64,000 nt of DNA from Merluccius polli (GCA_030340625.1 JAOPHQ010002278.1:269501-333500); one strand, 5' to 3'. Shown: positions 11,110 through 22,987, counted from the stretch's first letter. Notes: a model not told the origin generated them from the letters alone. Made by a program: numbers and translations.

Positions 11110-12175
11110 ATGTCCTCTGCTAACACTTCCTGTCCTGAGGAGAACTTTTCCTGCTCCATCTGTCTGGATGTGTTCAACAGACCAGTTACCACACCTTGTG
11201 GACACAACTTCTGCAGAGCCTGTATTACAACATTCTGGGATGACAAAGTCCAGTACAAATGTCCTATTTGCAATGAGCTTTTCCACACAAAACCTGATCT
11301 ACGAGTTAATACCCTCTTATCAGAGATGGTTGATCAGTTTAGAAGGTCCTTACGAGTCAAAGAGCAGCCTTGTGTTGCACCAGGAGAAGTTCCCTGTGAC
11401 TTCTGTACTGGGACCCAGCTGAAGGCTGTGAAGTCCTGCCTAGTGTGTTATACCTCTTACTGCCAAACCCACCTGGAGCCACATCAGAGAATCGCACATC
11501 TGAGGAAACATCTGCTGGTCGAGCCTATGGACCGTCTGGAAGACAGGATGTGTAAGAAACACGACCGACTCCTTGAGCTCTTCTGCCAGACTGAACAGGT
11601 GTGTTTGTGCCAGATCTGCACGACGGACCACAAGACCCATCCTGTTGTACCTCTAAAGGAGGAATATGAAGTGAAGACCGCCCAGCTGAGGAAGATAGAG
11701 TCTGAAGTTCAGCAGATGATCCATGAGAGAAAACAAAAGGTTAAGGAGATCAAACACAGAGTCAAACTCAGTAAAGCAGATGCAGACAGAGAGATAGCTG
11801 ACGGTGTGAAGGTCCTCACTGCTCTGATGAGCTGCATTCAAAAGCAGCGGGATGATTTCAACCAAACGGTTCAAGAGAAACTGAAATCCACAGAGAAACA
11901 AGCTGAAGGCCTCATCAAAGAGCTGGAGCAGGAAATAAAAGATCTGACGAACAGAAGCTTAGAGGTGAAGGAGCTCACACACACTGAAGACCACCTCCTC
12001 TTCCTCCAGACCTTCAGATCCCTGAAGAATCCTCCACACACCAGGGACTGGACTACGGTGGAGGTCTGTCCTCCATCAGACGACGGGACCTTGAGGAGGA
12101 CCCTGGATCAGCTGCAGGAGACACTGAACATGGAGATAAAGAAGGTGCCTGACCTGAGATCAACTCTAAAGAAGT
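11110..12175 (+). CDS. TRIM gene A, exon with RING, B-boxes and coiled coil
   Basis: This encodes a TRIM-type E3 ubiquitin ligase. The RING zinc ligands are Cys15, Cys18, Cys30, His32, Cys35, Cys38, Cys51 and Cys54. A B-box1-like cysteine cluster spans residues 96-134, a B-box2 (CKKH...CQICTTDHKTH) spans about 148-177, and a Lys/Glu-rich coiled coil spans about 185-300. The start was set at 11,110 because a splice acceptor lies just upstream and B and C start at the same place; an in-frame ATG at 11,074 is open only by chance. The exon ends at 12,175 before GTAAG, after 355 codons plus one base. Sequence style (SCSICLDVF, PGEVPCDFCTGTQLKAVKSC) fits the fish bloodthirsty-related/TRIM39-like group better than finTRIM. 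It would act in the cytoplasm, probably in innate immunity, by family analogy. Confidence 0.9.
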
Positions 12176-13173
12176 GTAAGTGTCTGTTTAGTTTGATTCA
12201 TCACAACACACACTAACTATTTAGATGGACAGTCCATCCACACAGCAGTAGTGGACGTCCGCTCATTCAAATCCTACTGGGAATGAAGATGATGATGACA
12301 TCATGTAGCTTACTTATATTAATTATAAGTAACTAATATTATTATGGTAATTATAATTTGTATTTTTTTTTTTAGTTATTATTCTGTCTATTTATTATCT
12401 ATTATTATATATTATTGAAAGATATGGAGGGGAGATGGAGCAAAAGGATCAAGGGAAGAAAGAAAGAGAAATATTAAAAATACAAAATAAAACCTGGATA
12501 CTATACCAGCAACATTTCGACCAAATAGATCAGCAAAATAAACTCATAAATAAATGATAGTGATACTAATAACAACAAATGAATAAATAGATAGACAAAA
12601 CGTGAAACAACTAAACAAAATAAACCAATCAAATCAAAAGCCGGGAAAGGAAATATTACTACAACCATCACCACCACTACGTATAATAGTAATAATAATG
12701 TGGTAATATCAGTACTAACAATCATAACAACAACAATAATAACAATAATATACTAATAATATATAATTGTGTGTGTATGAACCAGTTCTATGGTATCAAC
12801 ACTTAATTTCCAGCCTGTATGTGAGCTCAGTTTGTTTAGTTGATTACAATAAATGTGTATTGGAACCTTTAAAAGTTTAATATCTTGAAAAGTATGCAAA
12901 GTTTTGCTTCGATATTTCATATGATCAATCAGCTCATCATCAATATGTGTATATAGTGTAAATATTGTGAGAATAGATGCAGTTCATACATTTTTCTAGG
13001 TTTCAATGTTTTGACTAAGACAGTGGCTCACACACACATGGGATTTGAATTAACTTTATCTTGAATTATATTAAAAACTATATGCACTATTGCTTAGAAA
13101 ATTCATAGCACACTATTCCACTATAGTACCTATCATAGGATATATTTTTGTCATTCTATTATAATGTTTGTGT

Positions 13174-13205
<32 letters not shown>

Positions 13206-13620
13206 GTTGGGTCGGTGTACAAACAGTCAAACCGGTTCGACATTAATCCAAACACCGGACCGGACCGGTGTACCGAATGTGACCACTAGGTATCAGACTT
13301 GACTCTTAAGTCACCGACCCTGTGGTCCACTAAAGAAGGAGAAGAGAGGATAGCGATCAACACTCAACCACTCAGTGACCATCGGGTTTCATATAAACAT
13401 CAACTAAACATCATATCATGTTCATCACGTGGTCATACTGCTGATTACTAACACAATACAAGTTGGATCTGGGATACTTTTTGATTTGTCTCCATGACAA
13501 ATGCCGGTTCAGTCGGTTTGCATCCAATCAAACCGGTTTAGGCTGGTGCACCGGACCGGACCAGAAAACCGGGAATCGACCCGACCTTCAGCACCTAATC
13601 ATGTCTTGTTCTCCCGTCAG
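12176..13620 (+). other. Intron of TRIM gene A with ATG microsatellite
   Basis: The donor GTAAGTG starts at 12,176 and the acceptor CTCCCGTCAG ends at 13,620. The intron is AT-rich and matches the introns after every other coiled-coil tail in the window. A run of about ten GAT units lies near 13,174-13,206. No gene is seen in it. Confidence 0.75.
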
Positions 13621-14135
13621 ATGCCTGTGGACTCACACTGGACCAAAACACAGTCAGAAGACGTCTCTCTCTGTCTGAGGACCGCAGGAAGGTGATGGAG
13701 GTTAAAGAGGATCAGTCTTATCCTGATCACCCAGAGAGATTTGACTCCCAGTCCCAGGTGTTGTGTAGAGAGGGTCTGACTGGCCGCTGTTACTGGGAGG
13801 TGGAGAGGAGAGGAGGTGTTGATATAGGAGTGACATACAGAGGAATCACAAGGAGAGGATGGGGTTATGACAGCCGGCTTGGATGGAACAACAAGTCCTG
13901 GAGTCTTTATGATCGTTACTCTGTCCGGTACAATGTTAGTAAAACAGACATCCGTCCCCCCCCTGTCTCTTCCAGACCTTCAGATCCCTGAAGAATCCTC
14001 CACATACCAGGGACTGGACCAAGGTGGAGGTCTGTCCTCCATCAGACGACGGGACCTTGAGGAGGACCCTGGATCAGCCGCAGGAGACACTGAACATGGA
14101 GAAGGTGCCTGACCTGAGATCAACTCTATTGCAGC
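13621..14135 (+). pseudogene. Chimeric PRY-SPRY/coiled-coil-tail exon, gene A copy 1
   Basis: It starts like the true last exon (ACGLTLDQNT, then SYPDHPERFD, CREGLTGRCYWEVE and NNKSWSL), which is the PRY and first half of SPRY. After a run of 8 Cs (13,956-13,963) and TGTCTCTTCCAG it switches to the last ~170 bp of a RING/coiled-coil exon, complete with its own splice donor (GTGAG at 14,136). The 8-C run keeps the SPRY frame, so the tail is read out of frame and stops at the TGA near 13,989. The length of 515 bp is not a multiple of three. If included in the transcript it would truncate the protein inside SPRY. Confidence 0.85.
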
Positions 14136-14655
14136 GTGAGTGTCTGTTTAGTTTGATTCATCACAACACACACTAACTATTTAGATGGACAGTCCATCCA
14201 CACAGCAGTAGGGGACGTCCGCTCATTCAAATCCTACTGGGAATGAAGATGATGATGACATCATGTAGCTTACTTATATTAATTATAAGTAAGTAATAAT
14301 ATTATGGTAATTATAATGTGTATTTTAATTATTTATATTACTATAATTGTTGTTATTATATTATCATAATTGTTATTATTTGATTCCGTAAGCTGTTAAA
14401 TATTTTAAACACTAAACTACCGCTTGCCACCATACTCACAAAGAAAACGTATTTATTCATGTTTCCACAAGTTCAAATGACCTAAGTTCAGATTGGCATG
14501 AGGGGGGGGGGGCACTGACAGCACAAGACAAGCAGAAGAACTAGACTCAAACAACACAACCAACCAACAACAACATCAACACAACACAACAAAACAACAC
14601 CACCAAAATACAAACTAAGGTTTTCTATTGTAGTATGTGTGTGTGTAGGTGTGTG
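14136..14655 (+). other. Intron after chimeric exon 1
   Basis: It starts as the usual TRIM intron and then carries a segment (about 14,330-14,640) found only after the two chimeric exons of gene A. That segment ends in a GT-rich tract, where the hAT-type element at 14,656 inserted. Confidence 0.6.
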
Positions 14656-15201
14656 CAAGGGCGTCGCCAGGTTTTTGAGAGTGGGGGGCCATATTTTGAC
14701 GGGGGGTCTGAGGGTCCTCCCCCTGAACAATGTGAAAGAAGTAGATGCAATGTCCCGCATTCTGGTGCATTTGACCATGTTTTCAGATTTAAAATGATCT
14801 CCCTCTTTCATTGATTTTACCTTGGAGCTGGCATGGTCTGCAATTACTGACTACTATTATGTTCTGGTGTAATACACAGAGGACTGAAGTGACTGTGTTC
14901 AGCGTTCAGTCTGTGTTTCTGAAGTCTATCGCTGTCGTTGATCCGACTCTCAACATAGGCTTGCTTCGGTGCGTGATGCTGCTTTGTGTGTTAAAAAAAC
15001 AGGAAACGCGGAGTGGATTTCTATTTCTATGGGTATTCCCCTACTGATAAAGTGGAACGGATTTGATTGTGAAGCAATGGAAAAAACGCTGGACTAGTAG
15101 ACCAGTCATGCACTAATATTTTTGATGGTAAATGTGGGGGGGGGGGTCCAAACAACTTTTTTTCAAGGTTTTTTCTCAATTATATTATGGTGACGCCCAT
15201 G
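14656..15201. mobile_element. hAT-type MITE, family 1, copy in intron
   Basis: It starts CAAGGGCGTCGCCAGG and ends GGTGACGCCCATG, 546 bp. The flanking 8-mers are GGTGTGTG and GGTGTGGG (one mismatch, in a GT tract). It is non-coding. The copy at 18,622-19,167 occupies the same site of the duplicated unit, so the two descend from one insertion. Confidence 0.85.
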
Positions 15202-15276
15202 GGTGTGGGTGTGGGTGTGTGTGTAGGTGTGTGTGTGGGGGTTTGTGGGTGGATGGTTTGTGTGAAAGATATGGAG

Positions 15277-16228
15277 TGTTACGGTACAAGAAACTGGGAC
15301 CCAAATGCTGGACACAGGGAGGCAGAGACAGGGTAAAAGGCAAAGGAATTTATTGGGTGATCGTTCGGGGAGTCAGGCTAGCGGGGGTCTGGTACGGGGC
15401 AGGCAATCAGGTGGACAAGGGCTAGACAGGGGACGGGTAGTCAGGCAGGCGGGGGTTGGTAACAAGGGGGGTAATCGGACAGGCGGGGGGGCTCGGCGGC
15501 AGGCGGGCAGTCGTACAGGCGATGGGTCGGCAACGGGCTGGTAGTCGGACAGGCAGGGGTCGGCAACGGGCTGGTAGTCGGAGAGGCAGGGGTCGGCAAC
15601 GGGCTGGTAGTCGGACAGGCAGGGGTCGGCAACGGGCTGGTAGTCGGACAGGCAGGGGTCGGCAACGGGCTGGTAGTCGGACAGGCAGGGGTCGGCAACG
15701 GGCTGGTAGTCGGAGAGGCAGGGGTCGGCAACGGGCTGGTAGTCGGAGAGGCAGGGGTCGGCAACGGGCTGGTAGTCGGACAGGCAGGGGTTGGCAACAG
15801 GGGCTGGAACAGGCGGGTCGTCAGGCAGGCAGGGGTCGGCAACAGGGGCTGGGCAGGTGGGTCGTCAGGCAGGCAGGGGTCGGCAACAGGGGCTGGGCAG
15901 GTGGGTCGTCAGGCAGGCAGGGGTCGGCAACAGGGGCTGGGCAGGTGGGTCGTCAGGCAGGCAGGGGTCGGCAACAGGGGCTGGAACAGGCGGGTCGTCA
16001 GGCAGGCAGGGGTCGGCAACAAGGTACTGGAACAAGCGGGTAGTCAGGCTGGGAATTACTAGTAGGTTAGGGAAACAACGAACTGGCGCCGGCTGCTTGA
16101 CAATCCCCGGCTTAAATAGGAAACGTAGATTACTGATTGCCAACAGGTGGGTTGCGGGAAGGAGGACAGTTACGACCCGCAGCCACTAGAGGGGAGTGTT
16201 GGACCGTGTAGCGGGACGTGGCGTAACA
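15277..16228 (-). repeat. Solo LTR with internal minisatellite, minus strand
   Basis: Flanked by a 5-bp duplication TGGAG (15,272-15,276 and 16,229-16,233), with ends TGTTACGG and GGCGTAACA. Read on the minus strand it has a TATTTAAG box near 16,112 and an AATAAA signal near 15,352, the expected LTR layout. The region between is swollen by tandem repeats. Related LTRs in the other orientation lie at 28,196-28,602 and 51,642-52,299. No internal retroelement genes are present. Confidence 0.82.
15540..16040. repeat. Two-part minisatellite inside the solo LTR
   Basis: About seven copies of a 33-bp unit (core GGCAACGGGCTGGTAGTCGG) are followed by about five copies of a ~44-bp unit (core GGCAACAGGGGCTGG). 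Both share GGCAGGGGTC. Long open frames across it encode only Arg/Gly/Gln repeats and are not genes. Confidence 0.9.
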
Positions 16229-17106
16229 TGGAGGGGAGATGGAGCAAAAGGATCAAGGGAAGAAAGAAAGAGAAATATTAAAAATACAAAATAAAACCTG
16301 GATACTATACCAGAAACATTTAGACCAAATAGATCAGCAAAATAAACTCATAAATAACATATAGTGATACTCATAACAACAAATGAATAAATAGATAGAC
16401 AGAACTTGAAACAACTAAACAAAATAAACCAATCAAATCAAAAGCCGGGAAAGGAAATATTACTACAACCACCACCACCACTACGTATAATAGTAATAAT
16501 AATGTGGTTAAATAAATACTAACAATCATAACAACAACAACAATAATAACAATACTATACTAATTGTGTGTGTATGAACCAGTTCTATGGTATGAACACT
16601 TCATTTCCAGCCTGTATGTATGTATGTATGTATGTATGTATGTATGTATGTATGTATGTATGTATGTATGTATGTATGTATAGTATGTATGAACCATTTC
16701 CATTGAACTTCATTTCCAGCCTTGAGCTCAGTTTGTTCAGTTGATTACAATGTATGTGTATTGGAACCTTTAAAAGTTTAATATCTTGAAAAGTATGCAA
16801 AGTATTGCTTAGATATTTCATGTGAGCAATCAGCTCATCGTCAATATGTGTATATAGTTTAAATATTATGGGAGTAGATGCAGTTCATACATTTTTCTAG
16901 GTTTCAATGTTTTCACTAAGACAGCGACTCACACACACATGGGATTTGAATTAACTTTATCTTGCTTTTTATAATATTGACTTTATTAAAAGTCATAGAA
17001 CACTATTCCACTATAGTACCTATCATAGGATATATTTTTGTAATTCTATTATAATGTTTGTGTAAATGATGATGATGATGAAGATGATGATGATGATGAT
17101 GATGAA

Positions 17107-17161
<55 letters not shown>

Positions 17162-17584
17162 GTTGGGTCGGTGTACAAACAGTCAAACCGGTTCGACATT
17201 AAGCCAAACACCGGAGCGGACCGGTGTACCGAATGTGACCACTAGGTATCAGACTTGACTCTTAAGTCACCGACCCTGTGGTCCACTAAAGAAGGAGAAG
17301 AGAGGATAGAGATCAACACTCAACCACTCAGTGACCATCAGGTTTTTATTTCCTATAGACATCAACTAAACATCATATCATGTTCATCACGTGGTCATAC
17401 TGCTGATTACTAACACAATACAAGTTGGATCTGGGATACTTTTTGATTTGTCTCTTCATGACAAATGCCGGTTCAGTCGGTTTGCATCCAATCAAACCGG
17501 TTTAAGCTGGTGCATCGGACCGGACCAGAAAACCGGGAATCGACCCGACCTTCAGCACCTAATCATGTCTTGTTCTCCCGTCAG
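16229..17584 (+). other. Intron of gene A between chimeric exons, right part
   Basis: This is ordinary TRIM intron sequence with an ATGT repeat at about 16,613-16,682 and a long GAT repeat at about 17,067-17,160. It ends at the acceptor CTCCCGTCAG (17,584). Confidence 0.7.
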
Positions 17585-18107
17585 ATGCCTGTGGACTCAC
17601 ACTGGACCAAAACACAGACAGAAGACGTCTCTCTCTGTCTGAGGACCACAGGAAGGTGATGGAGGTTGAAGAGGATCAGTCGTATCCTGACCACCCAGAG
17701 AGATTTGACTCCCAGTCCCAGGTGTTGTGTAGAGAGGGTCTGACTGGCCGCTGTTACTGGGAGGTGGAGAGGAGAGGAGGTGTTGAGATAGGAGTGACAT
17801 ACAGAGGAGTCACAAGGAGAGGATGGGGTTATGACAGCCGGCTTGGATGGAACAACAAGTCCTGGAGTCTTTATTGTTATGATGATCGTTACTCTGTCCG
17901 GTACAATGTTAGTAAAACAGACATCCGTCCCCCCCTGTCTCTTCCAGACCTTCAAGTCCCTGAAGAATCCTCCACATACCAGGGACTGGACCAAGGTGGA
18001 GGTCTGTCCTCCATCAGACGACGGGACCTTGAGGAGGACCCTGGATCAGCCGCAGGAGACACTGAACATGGAGATGGTGCCTGACCTGAGATCAACTCTA
18101 TTGCAGT
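17585..18107 (+). pseudogene. Chimeric PRY-SPRY/coiled-coil-tail exon, gene A copy 2
   Basis: It has the same structure and junction as 13,621-14,135, but with 7 Cs (17,929-17,935), so the tail is read in the third frame and stops at a TGA near 18,082. It also keeps a 9-bp stretch (encoding Cys-Tyr-Asp) missing from copy 1. The donor GTGAG starts at 18,108. The length of 523 bp is not a multiple of three. Confidence 0.85.
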
Positions 18108-18621
18108 GTGAGTGTCTGTTTAGTTTGATTCATCACAACACACACTAACTATTTAGATGGACAGTCCATCCACACAGCAGTAGGGGACGTCCGCTCATTC
18201 AAATCCTACTGGGAATGAAGATGATGATGACATCATGTAGCTTACTTATATTAATTATAAGTAAGTAATAATATTATGGTAATTATAATTTGTATTTCAA
18301 TTATTTATATTACTATAATTGTTGTTATTATATTATCATAATTGTTATTATTTGATTCCGTAAGCTGTTAAATATTTTAAACACTAAACTACCGCTTGCC
18401 ACCATACTCACAAAGAAAACGTATTTATTCATGTTTCCACAAGTTCAAATGACCTAAGTTCAGATTGGCATGAGGGGGGGGGCACTGACAGCACAAGACA
18501 AGCAGAAGAACTAGACTCAAACAACACAACCAACCAACAACAACATCAACACAACACAACAAAACAACACCACCAAAATACAAAGGTCTTCTATTGTAGT
18601 ATGTGTGTGTGTAGGTGTGTG

Positions 18622-19167
18622 CAAGGGCGTCACCAGGTTTTTGAGAGTGGGGGGCCATATTTTGACGGGGGGTCTGAGGGTCCTCCCCCTGAACAATGTG
18701 AAAGAAGTAGATGCAATGTCCCGCATTCTGGTGCATTTGACCATGTTTTCAGATTTAAAATGATCTCCCTCTTTCATTGATTTTACCTTGGAGCTGGCAT
18801 GGTCTGCAATTACTGACTACTATTATGTTCTGGTGTAATACACAGAGGACTGAAGTGACTGTGTTCAGCGTTCAGTCTGTGTTTCTGAAGTCTATCGCTG
18901 TCGTTGATCCGACTCTCAACATAGGCTTGCTTCGGTGCGTGATGCTGCTTTGTGTGTTAAAAAAACAGGAAACGCGGAGTGGATTTCTATTTCTATGGGT
19001 ATTCCCCCTACTGATAAAGTGGAACGGATTTGATTGTGAGCAATTGAAAGAACGCTGGACTAGTAGACCAGTCATGCACTAATATTTTTGATGGTAAATG
19101 TGGGGGGGGGGGGCCAAACGACTTTTTTTCAAGGTTTTTTCTCAATTATATTATGGTGACGCCCATG
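18622..19167. mobile_element. hAT-type MITE, family 1, duplicated copy
   Basis: It is nearly identical to 14,656-15,201 and at the same place relative to the chimeric exon, with the same flanks (GTAGGTGTGTG on the left). This indicates that the whole [chimeric exon + intron] block was duplicated after the insertion. Confidence 0.85.
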
Positions 19168-19530
19168 GGTGTGGGTGTGGGTGTGTGTGTAGGTGTGTGT
19201 GTGTAGATGTGTGTGTGGGGGTTTGTGGGTGGATGGGTTGTCTTTGTGAAAGATATGGAGGGGAGATGGAGCAAAAGGATCAAGGGAAGAAAGAAAGAGA
19301 AATATTAAAAATACAAAATAAAACCTGGATACTATACCAGAAACATTTAGACCAAATAGATCAGCAAAATAAACTCATAAATAACATATAGTGATACTCA
19401 TAACAACAAATGAATAAATAGATAGACAGAACGTGAAACAACTAAACAAAATAAACCAATCAAATCAAAAGCTGGGAAAGGAAATATTACTACAACCACC
19501 ACCACCACTACGTATAATAGTAATAATAAT

Positions 19531-22229
19531 GGGGGGCAATTGCTCTGTCGCTAGCTTAGCCACTTTTTAGAGTTTAACACGGTTTTAAACTCGTCGGTGA
19601 CGCAAGAAGTCACGTGACGTCTTAAGCTCCATTGCTGTGTCGTATGTACCTGTGGTTTAACCTGCAGCTGCGTTTTACCTTGATCTCAATTGCTGTGTCT
19701 TCAGAGAAATTCACATCAGACACTAGAGGGCGTATTTTGTGCGTGTTAGTCTAGTCTCGAAACGGACATGGTTTTAGAGGAGACTAAACCAGTTTGCAGG
19801 ATGAAACAACTAGGGCTGGACCCGAATATTCGACTATTCGGATATTCGTTCGTTGGGTAGGTATTCGGTTTTCAATTTTGGGATTCGGATATTCGTTTTT
19901 TTTTGTTTTTTTTTGTTTTTTCTAAATGTAGGCTATCACTAAAGGCGAACCGCAAAATACATTTTGTCAGCACATTCTTGTAGGCTACTATATTTATACT
20001 TGACTGTTAAGATGTGGAAATATATACCATCTCAGCTTGGGCGCGTGACATCACTCACAGCAGTGAACGCAGGCTTCAGTTTGTAGCGTTTGTAGCGCAC
20101 CGCGGACCTACAACCGTATTATGACAGTCCTGGACCGGCCCAATAATCTGGACCGGCCCAAAAATAATAATACACAAAATAAAAAAATACAAAATAATCG
20201 GCCTGAAATCGTCCGGCCGAACCTCCCTATGGCAGCCCGTCCCTGGTTATAGGCCTATGCGGCGCTCGTAAAAGCCGAACAATGCGCTCTTAAAGGTTTG
20301 GAGATTCAACAAGACTAAATCTGTATTCCAATCACAATAAGTAGCCTACTTATCGGCCAACAATAATCAAACAAGGCAGTAAAAGTGGGCATTAAACTGT
20401 ATAACTGTTTTGAAAAAAGGGGAAAAGGCCGACATATGCCGATACAATATGCAGCCGGCGCTCGGAAAAGGCTCGCGACAAAAAGATGAGCCACACATTT
20501 AGAAACAATTGCATGAACTATCTAAAAGCAATACCTTAGTCAGAAAACATATATGAGGCTGAACGTTTTGCTAAAATGTCAGTTATGGAAGTATTTAAAA
20601 TGTTGGAGCGGCTGGCTTGACCACGCGAACCGAGAGACGGCTGTCTTGACCGCAGTACGCGATCGGTCATTAATCAATAATCGTATTTAACCGTATAACT
20701 GCACACAACTTTATTTAACAGCAAGCAAATGGAAAACACGTGTTGGTATTGTGGTGTCCGGTGCGTGTGGACGTGCGGCTCCATGCGGAGCGGTTCATGT
20801 TAATAGCGGAGTCCGGGAGGGTTCACCTTCACGGCGTAGTTACGAGGGATGTGCGACTATCGTCTTAAAAATACTAAAGTGTTTTTTAAAGTTAGAAAGA
20901 TATTAGATATTCAACCGATATTCACGCTCCGAATTACAGCGATCAGACACGGGGAACTAAAGCCGCGATCACTGCACCGCTTCAAGACTCACAGTATGCA
21001 ACACAACGTCCTTTTGATCGATAACAATATAAATTGATCGACACATTTCTCAACGATCAATGATCGATCATCGATTAATTATGCCCATCCCTAATAAGGA
21101 GTAATGTGGGAACATCTGGGGCTAAGGCAATTGGCATAAAAAACTTTTTTTTTTTTTTTTTGCCCCCCCCCCCCCCCCCCCCCCGAATATTCGAATATTC
21201 GCTGTTGATTACTACCGAAGCTCCGGAGCCCAAAATATGGTATTCGGGACAGCCCTAGAAACAACGCTCCATTATAACCGACACACACAGAATTAGTTGT
21301 ATTAATTATTATTAGTAGTATTAATAATAATGTATGATACATTTACACTTATTACGCCAGATAGGCCTTCAGTACAATAACAATATTGGACATGGTAGAT
21401 ATGGAATGAGCAGTGATATTTCACGGCTCGCGGGGCTCAGGTCTCGGTCGTGCGTCCGCTCAGCAATAGCATTACGCGCTTCAACTTTCAAGCGCTTCCA
21501 TACATTCTTTAAATGTGCCGCTGCTCGGTCTTCTGCTGGAAGATCTACTGTTACATGTGTTTGAGAGATCATCCCAAACAGACTTTCTTCGGAGCGTGGT
21601 GGTGGTGTCTTTCCTCTTCCACCGTGTCCACAACACCTCGAATGCAGTAGCCTACAATAAATATAACTTCTGCTCCTCGTTATAGTTCTCTATCCGAGAC
21701 ATGTTCATCCTAACTACCCTCTCCTTCTCCGAGAATTTATAGGCGTGGAATTACCCTAATTACTCGCATTTTAATTTGTCTTCAATTAATTAATTAATCA
21801 CGTTTGCATGCACACCAAGAGAAAACAATGACAAGTAATTGATTGATTGACGTAGGTGAGGGCAGATTCAGATTCCAGATCAGATTTCCACAAAAAGCCT
21901 AGACTATTTCATAATATATTTCAACATTATTTGCGTTTTAATATATTAAAGTTCACTTTACATTCCCATTAAGTTTTTGTTGGTAATTATAGCACAAAAT
22001 GCATCCAACATTAAGTTAAGACTGCGTCTGCTGGAGTATAATGGGAAATCAGAGTACTTCCGGTTTAACCCGAGTTTAACTAGGAATCAGCTGATCCTGT
22101 GCAGTACACAGCAGTCAGGTTTAACTTCGTACGCAGCTGCGTGTTAAACTCCAAAACCTCCGGTTTACGGAGTACGGTTTTAAACCGCAGCACAGCTAAC
22201 GCAATGCTAACTGACAGAGCAATTGCCCC
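19531..22229. mobile_element. Harbinger-like TIR element in the gene A intron
   Basis: The ends GGGGCAATTGCTCTGTC and GACAGAGCAATTGCCCC form an inverted repeat of about 17 bp. A 3-bp AAT flanks each side (19,528-19,530 and 22,230-22,232), and the empty site is seen in sister introns (AATAATGTGGTT). The 3-bp duplication suggests PIF-Harbinger. On the minus strand near 21,560-21,430 a fragment LKNVWKRLKVEARNAIAE resembles the Myb/SANT-like DNA-binding protein of that superfamily. No transposase is visible. A hAT-type element (19,811-21,257) splits it. Confidence 0.7.
19811..21257. mobile_element. hAT-type element nested in the Harbinger-like element
   Basis: A perfect 8-bp duplication GAAACAAC lies at 19,803-19,810 and 21,258-21,265. 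The inverted ends are TAGGGCTGGACCCGAATATT and ATTCGGGACAGCCCTA. It contains a C22 run near 21,163 and, at 20,312-21,093, the inverted copy of the repeat at 5,648-6,438. It is non-coding. Confidence 0.9.
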
Positions 22230-22339
22230 AATGTGGTTAAATAAATACTAACAATCATAACAACAACAACAATAATAACAATAATATACTAATAATAGGT
22301 AATTGTGTGTGTATGAACCAGTTCTATGGTATTAACACT

Positions 22340-22431
22340 TCATTTCCAGCCTGTATGTATGTATGTATGTATGCAGGCCTATGTATGTATGTATGTATGT
22401 ATGTATGTATGTATGTATGTATGTATGTATG

Positions 22432-22462
<31 letters not shown>

Positions 22463-22550
22463 CTATGTATGTATGTATGTATGTATGTATGTATGTATGT
22501 ATGTATGTATGTATGTATGTATGTATGTATGTATGTATAGTATGTATGAA
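22340..22550. repeat. Long ATGT tetranucleotide repeat
   Basis: It consists of about fifty ATGT units with a few interruptions (AACT near 22,461). The same site in the sister intron (about 16,613-16,682) carries fewer units. Open frames of alternating Met-Tyr-Val-Cys here are repeat artefacts. Confidence 0.95.
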
Positions 22551-22930
22551 CCAGCTCTATGGTATTAACACTTCATTTCCAGCCTGTATGTGAGCTCAGT
22601 TTGTTCAGTTGATTACAATGTATGTGTATTGGAACCTTAAAAAGTTTAATATCTTGAAAAGTATGCAAGGTATTGCATAGATATTTCATATGAGCAATCA
22701 GCTCATCGTCAATATGTGTATATAGTTTAAATATTATGGGAGTAGATGCAGTTTATACATTTTTCTAGGTTTCAATGTTTTCACTAAGACAGCGACTCAC
22801 ACACACATGGGATTTGAATTAACTTTATCTTGCTTTTTATAATATTGACTTTATTAAAAGTCATAGCACACTATTCCACTATAGTACCTATCATAGGATA
22901 TATTTTTGTAATTCTATTATGTTTGTGTAA

Positions 22931-22987
<57 letters not shown>

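Noticed and set aside
11110..12175. finTRIM (ftr) assignment
   Set aside because: finTRIMs typically start with CPICLD-type RINGs and a different B-box spacing. The PGEVPCD...TGTQLKAVKSCLVC and HTEDHL motifs fit bloodthirsty-related TRIMs better; this is family knowledge, not a computed tree.
15456..16043. Long open frame rich in Arg, Gly and Gln
   Set aside because: It is a translation of the LTR minisatellite; open frames exist on both strands because unit lengths are multiples of three or nearly so.
17023..17211. Poly-Ile frame on the minus strand
   Set aside because: Pure GAT microsatellite.
22326..22593. Open frames of repeating Met-Tyr-Val-Cys
   Set aside because: Pure ATGT microsatellite.
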